Shown piece by piece: positions 25,403 to 34,108 of a DNA stretch of 64,000 bases. Below the pieces are notes generated by a model. It searched no databases. It saw only the letters and a list, made by a program, of their open reading frames with translations, and was not told where the DNA came from. The position numbers and the translations under genes are program-made. Origin of the DNA: Pacificimonas sp963710205 (GTDB lineage Bacteria; Pseudomonadota; Alphaproteobacteria; Sphingomonadales; Sphingomonadaceae); contig CAVPZG010000006.1 in NCBI GenBank assembly GCA_963710205.1, forward strand, positions 248,001-312,000, in the 5' to 3' direction. Position 1 is the stretch's first letter. Each line of letters starts with the position of its first letter.

Positions 25403-25438
25403 ACTGTACGGCTCCGTTCATTTGAACGCTATCGTTCA
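25396..25438 (+). promoter_or_regulatory. TetR operator with three half-sites over the exporter promoter
   Basis: Three alternating copies of CGTTCA occur: CGTTCA (25415-25420), TGAACG (25423-25428), CGTTCA (25433-25438). They make two overlapping perfect palindromes, CGTTCA-TT-TGAACG and TGAACG-CTAT-CGTTCA. A TTGACA at 25396-25401 with a 17-base spacer would place the -10 element inside the first palindrome, so a bound repressor would block the exporter promoter. Confidence 0.75.
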
Positions 25439-25490
25439 CTAAATGGACGAGCCGGAACCGAAACGCAAGAAAATGGGGAATGCCTGACCG

Positions 25491-26630
25491 ATGATCTGGA
25501 TCGCCATCCGTATGCTGACCGGCGACAAGCAGAAATTCTACGGTCTGGTGTTTGGCATCGCGTTTTCGACGCTGCTGATCACGCAGCAGCTGACCATCTT
25601 TGTCAATCTGATCGAGCGCGGCGCGACGGCGGTATACAATGTTTCCACAGCCGATGTCTGGGTGATGGACCCGGTCAGCCGCACGCCCGATGTGGCGCTT
25701 CCCATGCCCTCGACCGCGCTGGAACGGGTGCGGTCTGTGCCGGGTGTGGCCTGGGCCGTGCCTCATCTCAGGTCGGGCGCCACCATCCGCACGCCCGAAG
25801 GGGACCTGGAGGGCGTCACGGTCGTCGGCGTGGACGATACGACCCTGATCGGCCTGCCGCGCACGCTTGTCGCAGGCAGGCGCGAAGCCCTGTCCGAACC
25901 CGATAGCGTGTTCGTGGATGAGATTGGCGCGGGGCGACTTTTCCCGCCTGAGGTGGATCCGCTGGGCATCCGCCTTGAGCTGAATGACCGCCGCGCCGTC
26001 ATCCGCGGCATCGTCGACGTCGATCCGACCTTTACCAGTCAGGTCGTGCTGTACACGCGCTACTCGAATGCGCTCGGCTATGTGCCCGGCTCGCGCAACC
26101 GGCTCAGCTTTGTGCTGGCCCGGGCCGCGGACGGCGTTACGCCTGCGGAGCTGGCTGCGCGGATCACGGAAAAAACGGGTCTGCGCGCCCGCACGCGTGA
26201 CCAGTTCGCGCAGGACGGCGTCGATTTCATTATCGAGAATACCGGTATTCCGATCAATTTCGGGATTACGGTCGCGCTCGGCTTCATCGTTGGCATTGCC
26301 ATTGTCGGCCTGACCTTCAGCCTGTTCATTCGCGACAACATCAAGCAGTTCGGCGCGTTGAAGGCCATCGGCGTCAGAAATGGCCGGATCAGGCAGATGG
26401 TGGCGGCGCAGGCTGCGCTCGTCGGTGTGATTGGCTATGGACTTGGCGTTCTGATGGCGACCATTTTCATTGCGGCTGGTTCCGCGAACAGTGCGGATTT
26501 CAAGGGCTTCTACACGCCGTGGCAGATTCCGCTGCTGACGCTGGTCGCGGTCGCAGTCATCATTTTTGCAACGGGCTGGGTCGCGCTGAGAGGCGTGATG
26601 AAAACGGAACCCGCGGCGGTGTTCCGATGA
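25491..26630 (+). CDS. ABC transporter permease (DevC/FtsX-like)
   Basis: 379 residues. One N-terminal membrane helix (about 20-42), a large periplasmic MacB-like domain (about 45-255) and three C-terminal helices (about 262-290, 310-335, 350-372) in the FtsX/MacB arrangement. The sequence start MIWIAIRMLTGDKQKFYGLVFG is typical of DevC-type permeases of glycolipid or drug exporters. Its stop overlaps the ATPase start (ATGA). It works with the ATPase, the adaptor and the TolC-like channel encoded next. Confidence 0.9.
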   Translation: MIWIAIRMLTGDKQKFYGLVFGIAFSTLLITQQLTIFVNLIERGATAVYNVSTADVWVMDPVSRTPDVALPMPSTALERVRSVPGVAWAVPHLRSGATIRTPEGDLEGVTVVGVDDTTLIGLPRTLVAGRREALSEPDSVFVDEIGAGRLFPPEVDPLGIRLELNDRRAVIRGIVDVDPTFTSQVVLYTRYSNALGYVPGSRNRLSFVLARAADGVTPAELAARITEKTGLRARTRDQFAQDGVDFIIENTGIPINFGITVALGFIVGIAIVGLTFSLFIRDNIKQFGALKAIGVRNGRIRQMVAAQAALVGVIGYGLGVLMATIFIAAGSANSADFKGFYTPWQIPLLTLVAVAVIIFATGWVALRGVMKTEPAAVFR

Positions 26631-27334
26631 GCGCTGCGGCCATTGGGATTTCCGGAATCTCGCGCGATTTCGAGGCGGGCGGGCAGACCATTCGTGTGCT
26701 GCACGGCATCGACCTCGACATCCGCGCGGGCGAACTGACCTATCTTGTGGGTGAATCCGGGTCCGGCAAAACGACTCTGATCTCTATCGTGGCGGGGATT
26801 CTGTACCCGACGGAGGGCAGCGTGTCGGTTTTCGGGACGGACATTTACGACCTGAAGGACAATGCGCTGGTTGATTTCCGGCTCAACACCATCGGCTTCA
26901 TCTTTCAGCAGTATAACCTCATTCCGACGATTGACGCGGCCTCAAATGCGGCGGTCCCGCTGATCGCGCAGGGCATGGCGCGGGGCGAGGCGACCGACCG
27001 GGCCGCGGACATGCTGGAAAAACTCAACATCGCCGACCAGGCGAGAAAGCTGCCGAGCCAGCTTTCGGGCGGGCAGCAGCAGCGGGTCGCCATCGCCCGC
27101 GCGCTGGTGCACGAACCGAAACTTGTTGTTTGCGACGAACCGACGGCGGCGCTGGATGCGAAATCCGGGCGGCGCGTGATGGACCTGCTGCGCGAAGTCG
27201 CGGTGGCTGAGGACCGCAGCGTCATCATCGTCACGCATGACAACCGCATCTTCGATCTGGCCGACCGCATCCTCGTGCTTGAGGACGGCCGCATCACCCA
27301 TGACGGCACAGAGATGCCAAATAGCGAAGGATAG
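26627..27334 (+). CDS. ABC transporter ATPase (DevA/LolD-like)
   Basis: 235 residues. All ABC motifs are intact: Walker A GESGSGKTT, Q-loop FIFQQYNLIP, signature LSGGQQQRVAIARAL, Walker B LVVCDEPTAALD and H-loop VTHDNR. It energises the FtsX-like permease encoded just upstream. The start at 26627 overlaps the permease stop; a longer frame from 26519 lies inside the permease gene. Confidence 0.95.
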   Translation: MSAAAIGISGISRDFEAGGQTIRVLHGIDLDIRAGELTYLVGESGSGKTTLISIVAGILYPTEGSVSVFGTDIYDLKDNALVDFRLNTIGFIFQQYNLIPTIDAASNAAVPLIAQGMARGEATDRAADMLEKLNIADQARKLPSQLSGGQQQRVAIARALVHEPKLVVCDEPTAALDAKSGRRVMDLLREVAVAEDRSVIIVTHDNRIFDLADRILVLEDGRITHDGTEMPNSEG

Positions 27335-27337
27335 CCC

Positions 27338-28360
27338 ATGGCGCTTATTCCCAAAGGCCTGAGTTTTTCCCGCCAGATCCTGCCTGTGCTGGCACTAGCC
27401 GGTTTGATCGTGGCGGTCATTCTGATTGTCAGGGGTCAGCCGGACCGGGCCGTGGAGTCACCGGATGAAACGCCGCCGCGCGCGACGGGCGCTCTGGCGA
27501 ATGCGCCGCGTGTCGCCGGGGCCGGCATTGTCGAACCCTCCAGCGAAATTGTCGATATCGGGACGTCCCTGTCTGGACTGGTAATGGACGTCGCCGTGGA
27601 GGCTGGCGATTTCGTGACGCGCGGCGATCTGCTGTTCACCGTCGATCAGCGCGCGGCGCGGGCAGCATTGGCGGAAGCCGAGGCGGCCATCGCGCGCGCC
27701 GAGGCGGCCATAGCGCAGGCGCGCACTGCGGAACGCACGGCGGCGCGGCAGCTGGAGCTTTATGCCGCCATCGATGACAGGGCGGCGGTATCGCGTGCGG
27801 AGGTCATCACTGCGGAGGGCGCGGCCTCCACGGCCAGGGCGCAGCTTGCGCTTGCCGTGGCGGAGCGCGATTCGGCCAGGGCGGCGCGCCAGTCGGCGGA
27901 GGTCGAGCTTGGCCGCCTCAACGTGCGCGCGCCGATCAGCGGTGAAGTGCTGCGGGTGGATGTGCGTGCCGGTGAATATGTGCAGGCGGGCGGACCCCAG
28001 GGAAGCGCCGCTGCACCCTATATCCGTATCGGCGAAACCCGCCCGCTGCATGTCAGGATCGACATTGACGAGGACGACGCCGGGCGGGTGAACATCGGCG
28101 CGGAGGCGATTGTCAGTCCGCGCGGTGCGGCGGACCGGCAGGTGAAGGCGAGCTTTGTGCGCGCAGAGCCGCTGATTGTGCCGAAGACCTCGCTGACCAA
28201 CAGCTCGACGGAGCGCGTGGATGTGCGCGTGCTGCAGTTGATCTACAAGCTTCCCATGCGGGAAGATGGCCTGTTTCGGGTCGGACAGCAGGTCGATGCC
28301 TTCATTCCCGCCCGCCCGCAGCCAGAGACCGCCGAAGCTGAAGACGGAGATGGGCGGTGA
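27338..28360 (+). CDS. HlyD-family periplasmic adaptor (DevB-like)
   Basis: 340 residues. One N-terminal anchor (about 12-30), a biotinyl-lipoyl domain split around a long Ala/Arg/Glu-rich coiled-coil hairpin (about 105-185: ALAEAEAAIARAEAAIAQAR), and a beta-barrel domain with the typical RIGETRPLHVRIDIDEDDAG. It links the ABC pump to the outer-membrane channel. It starts 4 bases after the ATPase gene and overlaps the next. Confidence 0.92.
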   Translation: MALIPKGLSFSRQILPVLALAGLIVAVILIVRGQPDRAVESPDETPPRATGALANAPRVAGAGIVEPSSEIVDIGTSLSGLVMDVAVEAGDFVTRGDLLFTVDQRAARAALAEAEAAIARAEAAIAQARTAERTAARQLELYAAIDDRAAVSRAEVITAEGAASTARAQLALAVAERDSARAARQSAEVELGRLNVRAPISGEVLRVDVRAGEYVQAGGPQGSAAAPYIRIGETRPLHVRIDIDEDDAGRVNIGAEAIVSPRGAADRQVKASFVRAEPLIVPKTSLTNSSTERVDVRVLQLIYKLPMREDGLFRVGQQVDAFIPARPQPETAEAEDGDGR

Positions 28361-29787
28361 CGCGTCTTCCGCACGCCTTCGTCCTTATGGCCGGGATCAG
28401 CCTGTCGGCCTGCATGGCCGGGCCGTCCGAAATGCCGACAGCGGCGGACGTCGTCCTGCCGCCCGCGTTCCGGTTTGCGCCCGACGAGAGGGCAGAAGCG
28501 ACGCTGGCGTCGCTGTTGCCTGCAACAGATCCCGCATTCCGGATATTGTCCGGAGCTGCGCTCGCCGATGCGCCAGACCTTGCTATCGCCCGTGCGCGCG
28601 TGGAGGCGGCGCGTGCCGCGAGCGACCGGGCAGGGGCGGAGCGGCTGCCGCGCCTTGACGCGAACGGGACGGTCGAGCGGGCGCGCACAAGTGCGGAGCA
28701 GTTCGGCGGCAACCTGCCGCCAGGTATTGAGATCGACACCACAAGAACCAGCTATGGCGCCAATCTGGTCGCCGGCTGGGATGCCGACATCTTTGGGGCG
28801 CTGCGGGCGCAGGAGCAGGCCGCCGCGTTTCGGGCGGGCGCGGCGGACGCCGATGCGGCGGCGGTAAAGCTGGCTTTGATCGCGGAAATCGCCGGTTCGG
28901 TAACGGACTGGCGCACATTGTCGGCGCGCGAGGCAGCATTGCGCGCGGACCTGGGCGCGGCGGAAGATCTGGGCAGGCTCGCCGGCTCGCGGGAACGGGC
29001 GGGCATTGCGCCGGGATTTGATCGTCTGCGTGCCGAGACGGCGGCAGCGGCAAGCCGGAGCGGCATTGCGGCGCTTGCCTCGGAACGCGCGCGTCTGATC
29101 GGACGGCTCGTGACTCTGACGGCCAGGCCTGCGGAAGATGTCATGCGGGCGCTGGCCGAGCCGGCACCCGCCGAGACCCTCATGCCCGCCGCACCGGCAG
29201 CCCTGCCATCGACTTTGCTCACGGGAAGACCCGACGTTCTTGCGGCAGGGGCGCGGCTGCGCGCTGCCGACGCGGATCTGGCGGCAACGGCGGCGCGGCG
29301 CTTCCCGCGTCTGAACCTGTCGGCCAGCATTGGCCTGCTTGCGTTCGGACTCGGCGATCTGTTCGATGACGACGCCATTGTCGGCAGTGTTGGCGCAGGC
29401 CTGCTCGGACCAATACTCGACTTCGGTCGCATCGCGGCCGATATCGATGTGGCCGAGGCCGATACGCGCGCCGCCTTTGAAACGTACCGGGCGGCGGTGT
29501 TCACCGCTCTTGGCGACAGCGAGGCGGCGTACGCGCTCGTGACGGCGGCGGATCGTGAACTCGCCGCCATCAGCGAGGAGGCCGAGCGCGCTCAAAGGTC
29601 CGCGCGGCTGTCGGATGTGCGTTTCCGGGCCGGTCTCGAAAACTTCCTGACCGTATTGGAGGCCCGCCGCGCCGCCGATAGATCAGGAGAGCGGGCGGCG
29701 GCAGCCCGGGGGCGGGCCATGCGCGCGCGCATCCTGTTGTGGCAGGCACTTGGCGGCGATCTGGCAACCGGGGGCGAACAGACCTGA
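28357..29787 (+). CDS. Outer-membrane efflux lipoprotein (TolC/NodT family)
   Basis: 476 residues, GTG start overlapping the adaptor stop. A lipoprotein signal (VLMAGISLSACMAG, lipobox LSAC) precedes two outer-membrane efflux repeats (about 60-250 and 270-470), rich in Ala/Glu/Arg helices with short barrel strands such as RTSYGANLVAGWDADIFGAL and RFPRLNLSASIGLLAFG. It forms the trimeric exit duct of the exporter. It is the last gene of the TetR-controlled operon. Confidence 0.92.
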   Translation: MTRLPHAFVLMAGISLSACMAGPSEMPTAADVVLPPAFRFAPDERAEATLASLLPATDPAFRILSGAALADAPDLAIARARVEAARAASDRAGAERLPRLDANGTVERARTSAEQFGGNLPPGIEIDTTRTSYGANLVAGWDADIFGALRAQEQAAAFRAGAADADAAAVKLALIAEIAGSVTDWRTLSAREAALRADLGAAEDLGRLAGSRERAGIAPGFDRLRAETAAAASRSGIAALASERARLIGRLVTLTARPAEDVMRALAEPAPAETLMPAAPAALPSTLLTGRPDVLAAGARLRAADADLAATAARRFPRLNLSASIGLLAFGLGDLFDDDAIVGSVGAGLLGPILDFGRIAADIDVAEADTRAAFETYRAAVFTALGDSEAAYALVTAADRELAAISEEAERAQRSARLSDVRFRAGLENFLTVLEARRAADRSGERAAAARGRAMRARILLWQALGGDLATGGEQT

Positions 29788-29850
29788 ACGCGAAAACCAG
29801 CCCGCCCAATCAGGCGGACTGGTCTTCATTCTCAAGCCCGGTATTTCGGT

Positions 29851-30729
29851 TCAGGCGTCCTGCGGCAGAAAGCTATGAACGAAATCGCGCACTTCCCGCT
29901 CGGCGGTTTCCGTGCCCGCATAAGCGAGCATTCCGCCCAGATTTCCGAACATCAGCCAGCCCATGATCGACTGTCCCATGTCGCGGCTGAATTCGAGGGC
30001 TTCACGCTTTTCGCGGTTGGCATGTTTCGTAAGGTCCCAATCTGCCCGCGTCATGCGTTCGCCGGTGAATTCGCTCACCCAGCCGTAGTTTCCGCCGCCC
30101 AGATCCTGTTCGAAGACGTTGTAGCCATCGTCATGCTGGAAATCGAGCGCCCGGCCATTCTGGCCCATGGTGATCGACAGATCGCCCTTCTGGTTCTGGC
30201 TGATGCCGTCGATGACCATGCCCTGATCGCCCTTCGTGACGACGACCTGGCTGGCGACATACGCGTTGGCATTGCCCTTCCATGGCTCGGTGTTGATGGT
30301 GATTTTCGTGCCATTTTCCAGCTCGAACGTCGTCGTGTCGTAGAAATCGCCGGAGCGCTGGCCATTCACATCGACATGTGGATCGCCCCAGATACGCGTG
30401 ACGTTGCCGTCGCCGTCGCGGATGACGATCTCAGAGCTGTGCTCATTCAGTTCCATTGTGTAGCCGTCGCCCAGATCAACCGTCGCCTTGCCGTTCTGGG
30501 GCATGGTTGCCGTCCAGGGCTGGGCTGCGGGCGCGGGCGGCGTCCAGCAGCCACCGCATCCGGGCAAAGGCAGGCAGCATCCGCCCGCCATGATCCTGTT
30601 TTCCGGCAGGCGGAACGGCGTGAACTGCATGGTGCCGAACCGGGCCATTGCGCCCAGTTGGGCGGCCGCGCCGATAAACGCCGATGCCAGCTGCAGCATC
30701 TGAAGCGGATTATTGGAAACTGTCGTCAT
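29851..30729 (-). CDS. DUF1521 (MIIA) protein with a GDPHVD self-cleavage site; T3SS effector candidate
   Basis: 292 residues. The central domain (about 80-225) is DUF1521, the metal-ion-inducible autocleavage module first described in the rhizobial T3SS effectors NopE1/NopE2. The cleavage motif RIWGDPHVD is present (GDPH at 115-118), with cutting expected between Asp and Pro when Ca2+ is bound; surrounding acidic residues (RDGDGN, LGDGY) suit metal binding. There is no Sec signal. A Cys cluster CCLPLPGCGGC (about 51-61) precedes the domain and a hydrophobic helix lies near 252-272. AGGAGG 5 bases before the ATG at 30729 fixes the start. Two GGG-N4-CCC boxes lie upstream. Secretion by the adjacent T3SS is inference. 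Confidence 0.85.
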   Translation of the reverse strand: MTTVSNNPLQMLQLASAFIGAAAQLGAMARFGTMQFTPFRLPENRIMAGGCCLPLPGCGGCWTPPAPAAQPWTATMPQNGKATVDLGDGYTMELNEHSSEIVIRDGDGNVTRIWGDPHVDVNGQRSGDFYDTTTFELENGTKITINTEPWKGNANAYVASQVVVTKGDQGMVIDGISQNQKGDLSITMGQNGRALDFQHDDGYNVFEQDLGGGNYGWVSEFTGERMTRADWDLTKHANREKREALEFSRDMGQSIMGWLMFGNLGGMLAYAGTETAEREVRDFVHSFLPQDA

Positions 30730-30818
30730 CATACCCTCCTGTTATAGGTCCGACACATGCCGCCGACCGGCCCTGTCACAGAGAGTATAAAGCCACGAAT
30801 TTCGCTGCCGTAACATGC

Positions 30819-30828
30819 GGGAAATCCC
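30819..30828 (-). promoter_or_regulatory. T3SS-regulon palindrome, DUF1521 promoter copy 1
   Basis: Read towards the gene: TTAC-GGGATTTCCC-GCAT, centred about 94 bases before the start codon. It is one of six GGG-N4-CCC sites found upstream of candidate secreted-protein genes. Confidence 0.6.
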
Positions 30829-30840
30829 GTAAGTTCCTAG

Positions 30841-30850
30841 GGGAGTTCCC
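30841..30850 (-). promoter_or_regulatory. T3SS-regulon palindrome, DUF1521 promoter copy 2
   Basis: Read towards the gene: ATCA-GGGAACTCCC-CTAG. Its centre is 22 bases (two helical turns) upstream of copy 1, so two dimers could sit on the same face of the DNA. Confidence 0.58.
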
Positions 30851-30865
30851 TGATACGCGGTAATT

Positions 30866-31447
30866 TTATTGCGTGCGTTCCAGGCGCAGGACAGCGCCGT
30901 CGTACCAGCTCATGGCCATCACATCCGGTCCGGCGGGAAACAGGATGGAGCCGCCTGCGGCGACGGGGCCCCAGCTGCCCTCGATACATTCGACGGCGGT
31001 CGGTGTCACACGGTCCGCCTCAATGCCCAGGTCCGCAAGGGGCCGGTCATAACGGCCGCGGTAAATGTCGGCGGACTTGCCGCCCTGCGGTGCGGTCACC
31101 GGCGTGCGGCAAGTCTCCTGCAGCCCGTTCGGAGCCTTGCCAAGCCAGACCAGCATGTCCGGGCCCGCCTCGATCATAAGGTCCATGAAGGCAGGATCGT
31201 TGGTGCTGACGGCCTGAACGGGTCCTTCCATGACTGCGACGCCCGTTACGCGCCATTGCCCGGCCAGATCTGCGAACGTAACGCCAACTTCCCCTTCATT
31301 GTCCATCGGTTCGGGACTGGAGGCGATTTCGGGCGTCGGTACCGTCGTGGTTGCCACCACCACCGGTTCGCTCGTTTCCGGTGCTGCGGCTTCTCCGCAT
31401 GCCGGGATCAGCAGAAACAGGGCGATGCGGGAAAGGCTAGTTCGCAT
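30866..31447 (-). CDS. Lipoprotein co-encoded with the lysozyme-like protein
   Basis: 193 residues. A lipoprotein signal (SRIALFLLIPACGEAA, lipobox IPAC) and a Thr/Pro/Glu linker precede one compact domain (about 55-193) with two Cys (CRTPV, VECIEG) that may form a disulfide, and a C-terminal strand AVLRLERTQ. I do not recognise the family. Its start lies 11 bases inside the 3' end of the LysM/lysozyme gene, so the two are translated together. A protective (immunity-like) role against the peptidoglycan-active partner is one possibility, with no direct evidence. Confidence 0.68.
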   Translation of the reverse strand: MRTSLSRIALFLLIPACGEAAAPETSEPVVVATTTVPTPEIASSPEPMDNEGEVGVTFADLAGQWRVTGVAVMEGPVQAVSTNDPAFMDLMIEAGPDMLVWLGKAPNGLQETCRTPVTAPQGGKSADIYRGRYDRPLADLGIEADRVTPTAVECIEGSWGPVAAGGSILFPAGPDVMAMSWYDGAVLRLERTQ

Positions 31448-33239
31448 TCACCAGCACATAGCTGAATTCAGTCTGACCCGCGAGTGTCGACAGGAACTGG
31501 TTGAAATCGTGCGACGCCATTGTCTGGCAGCCCGCTGACCAGGTGTTGCCGGACCCGCCCTGGTGGATCAGCATTGATCTTCCCGCGCCCCTGCTGTCGA
31601 TGCGGCCGGGGTCGGCACTGGTAAACAGTCCGTCCTGATTGGTGTCACGTTCCACGCGCTGGGTCTGGGTAGCGCGGAAGTAGCTGTTGCCCAGGAAGGT
31701 GCCGGCCTCCTGCCGGAAACGGGTCGTGCCCTCCACCATCCGGCCAAGGTCCATGCGGCCATCGCCGTTCAGGTCGGTGTGCGAACCGCGATCCGCCTTC
31801 GGGCCGTCAAAGCGGTATTGTGCGGACGGTTCGGTGTTGCCCGCGAATTCGCGAATTTGCACATTGCCGCCCGCATCCTTCCAGACGATGGCGATATGAT
31901 CATCATAGACGCCGACGCCGCCGTTTGCCGTCGTACTGGTTTCCGTCCTCAGCGCGACGACAACACGCCGCCCGGCATCGAAATCCGTCTGCGCCTGCGC
32001 GTCGCCGAACTGTTCGATGTAGGCGGCATATCCATCGGGCGTGCGCGAAGCGGGGCCTGCGGGGGTGACGAACGCCGCTGGTTCCGGCTGGCTGGCAAGT
32101 GCGGGACCTGCTGTGTTGAAGAGATTGACCTCGTCTCTGCGGCGGTTGACGAGTCCCTGCACGACATCGCCGCCGGACTTGTTCCACAGCTTCATCGCTT
32201 CCGCCGCGCCCGCATAGTCTCCTGCGTTCAGCCTACGGAGCGCACTCGATCCCTCGAAACCGCCAATGCCGATATTGTAAGCGAAGGACGTGAGGGCATC
32301 GAACTGGTTCTGCGTCAGCGGAACATCGACGGCGTTGCGGACCGCCCGGGCATATGGTTCTACCGTCTGGCCGAGCAGATCCTGCGCCTGCGAAGGGGAA
32401 AGATTCACCAGACCCGCATTGTTGCGGGCAAAATTCGCGGCGGCCTGACCGGAAAGGCCAGCACCGCCTGCGATACGCGACGCTGTTCGCGGATCAATGC
32501 CGATTCCGATCATGTCGGCCTCGATTGAGGCTGCGCTGCGCCCCTTCATGTCATAGCCCGGACCAAGCGTTACGCCGCTCGCGCCGCCCGGCCAGTGCAG
32601 CCGCTCGCTGACGCCCGCCAGCGCTTCATGGTCATAGATGAATTGCAGGCCGTTATCCGAAACGCCGCCCGCACTGCCCCCGCCGGACGGGGGCGGTGTC
32701 GTCGGCGTGGTGGGAAGGGTTGATGTGGTCGGGCTTCCCGACGGCACCTGCAGGGTCTGGCCGATCGACAGCATGTCGGGATCGGCGAGATTATTGACGC
32801 GGGCAAGGCTCTGCCAATCGCTGCCGAACCGCTGCGCAATGCCCGACAGCGTGTCGCCCGGCTGGACGCGGTAGGGCTGGAAACCGCCATCCGCGGCAGG
32901 TGGCAGAACCAGCTGTTGCCCGGCAAAGATGAGATCGGGATTCTGGATGTTGTTCAGCTGCGCGATGGTCTGCACGTCCGTGCCCGCAGCGGCTGCGATC
33001 TTGCCAAGCGTATCGCCGGCCTGGACAATGTAATTTGAACCCCGCGGTTCCGTCGCGGCCCCGTGGCCAAAAACAGCCTCCCTTAGACCGGGCGTATTGT
33101 CGAGAAATTCGAGCAGTCCGCTCCGCGTGGAGGAATCCGCCAGATCGATGGCTTCGTGGATGTAGCCGGTCAGGAAAGTTTCGAAGAAGGCCGTGGCCAG
33201 CTTTGCGTCCCGCGCGGCCTGACTCTCGTTCGTCTGCAT
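31437..33239 (-). CDS. LysM/lysozyme-like protein with EF-hand-like loops; T3SS-secreted candidate
   Basis: 600 residues without a Sec signal. Order: helical N-terminus (1-65), LysM 1 (about 70-113, NYIVQAGDTLGKIA), LysM 2 (about 122-166, YRVQPGDTLSGIA), Thr/Pro/Ser linker, a phage-lysozyme-like domain (about 198-375, with DHEALAGVSERLHWPGG, SGVTLGPGYDM and SFAYNIGIGGF), and a C-terminal domain (about 400-600). The last carries two calcium-loop motifs (D489 in DLNGDGRMD, D532 in DTNQDG) and IHQGG...AGCQT, which recalls L,D-transpeptidase His/Cys sites. GGAAGG precedes the start. It binds and probably cuts or crosslinks peptidoglycan. It lies directly downstream of sctT with a T3SS box between. 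Confidence 0.78.
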   Translation of the reverse strand: MQTNESQAARDAKLATAFFETFLTGYIHEAIDLADSSTRSGLLEFLDNTPGLREAVFGHGAATEPRGSNYIVQAGDTLGKIAAAAGTDVQTIAQLNNIQNPDLIFAGQQLVLPPAADGGFQPYRVQPGDTLSGIAQRFGSDWQSLARVNNLADPDMLSIGQTLQVPSGSPTTSTLPTTPTTPPPSGGGSAGGVSDNGLQFIYDHEALAGVSERLHWPGGASGVTLGPGYDMKGRSAASIEADMIGIGIDPRTASRIAGGAGLSGQAAANFARNNAGLVNLSPSQAQDLLGQTVEPYARAVRNAVDVPLTQNQFDALTSFAYNIGIGGFEGSSALRRLNAGDYAGAAEAMKLWNKSGGDVVQGLVNRRRDEVNLFNTAGPALASQPEPAAFVTPAGPASRTPDGYAAYIEQFGDAQAQTDFDAGRRVVVALRTETSTTANGGVGVYDDHIAIVWKDAGGNVQIREFAGNTEPSAQYRFDGPKADRGSHTDLNGDGRMDLGRMVEGTTRFRQEAGTFLGNSYFRATQTQRVERDTNQDGLFTSADPGRIDSRGAGRSMLIHQGGSGNTWSAGCQTMASHDFNQFLSTLAGQTEFSYVLVNAN

Positions 33240-33302
33240 CGCATTGCCTTCCAGCGCCCAGCTTTACAGGCTATCCTACGCCGTCAGGCCCGGCTCCCGA
33301 TA

Positions 33303-34103
33303 TCAGGGAATTCCCGTAGATCCGGTCATGGCTTCAAGAACGGCCCTGGCCATGCCCGGACGGCTGGCAATATCCTGCAGCAGGACTTCGACAAGTGTGC
33401 CGAGCATGAGGACGAGGATCAGCGTCGACATCATGCCCTTCAGCGCCATGGAAAGTGAGAAGACGTTCAGCTGCTGGGCATAGCGGTTGACCAGACCGAG
33501 CGACATGTCGACAGCCAGCAGCACCGTGAGAACGGGCGCCGCAATCAGCAGGGCCATGGTCATCAGGCGCTGCAATTCCCCTTCGAACAGGGTTACGGTC
33601 ATCATGTTGAAATCAGGGATCAGCTGGCCGATGGGCCAGATCGCGTAGCTTTCGATAAGCGTGCCGACGAGGAGCATGAAACCGCCGGCCGCCATGAAAA
33701 GGAAATTGGCCAGGCGGGCGAGGAACTGCCCGGTCACGCTGCTCTGATGGCCCGAAAGCGGATCGACCACTGACGCCATGCCGAGACCGACCTTTGTATC
33801 GATAATCTGTCCGGCCGCCTCGAATGCCCAGAGAATGGCGGAAAAGAAGAGGCCGATCGCGACGCCGACCATGGCCTCCTTCACGAATAGTGCCGCCCAC
33901 ATGCCGGTGGACGGTGCCAGAGTCGCGAGGCCGGGATCGAGAACGGCCGCGACAAGGCCGAGCGCGACGAAGATGCTGTTCCTGACGAGTGGCGGAATGG
34001 TTTCCGGCGAAAAGGCGGGGACAATGAGGAACGCCCCGCCGACCCGCACGATGGAGACGGCGAGGGCGATGATATTGTCGGTGTAGGGGAGGAGCTGCTC
34101 CAC
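33303..34103 (-). CDS. sctT: T3SS export-gate protein SctT (YscT/FliR family)
   Basis: 266 residues with six or more membrane segments. Family features are IVRVGGAFLIVPAFSP near the start, the long cytoplasmic loop and ALLIAAPVLTVLLAVDMSLGLVNRYAQQLNVFSL (about 185-220). SctT, with SctR and SctS, forms the helical export gate inside the basal body. It is the last gene of the minus-strand sctQRST operon, 5 bases after sctS. Its final codons contain the palindrome that precedes the LysM/lysozyme gene. Confidence 0.93.
   Translation of the reverse strand: MEQLLPYTDNIIALAVSIVRVGGAFLIVPAFSPETIPPLVRNSIFVALGLVAAVLDPGLATLAPSTGMWAALFVKEAMVGVAIGLFFSAILWAFEAAGQIIDTKVGLGMASVVDPLSGHQSSVTGQFLARLANFLFMAAGGFMLLVGTLIESYAIWPIGQLIPDFNMMTVTLFEGELQRLMTMALLIAAPVLTVLLAVDMSLGLVNRYAQQLNVFSLSMALKGMMSTLILVLMLGTLVEVLLQDIASRPGMARAVLEAMTGSTGIP
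33306..33315 (-). promoter_or_regulatory. T3SS-regulon palindrome before the LysM/lysozyme gene
   Basis: GGGAATTCCC, a perfect palindrome in ATCA-/-GTAG context, embedded in the last codons of sctT and centred about 71 bases before the start codon at 33239. A TAGGAT sequence about 27 bases past it towards the gene could be the -10 element. Confidence 0.62.
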
Positions 34104-34108
34104 CTTGG

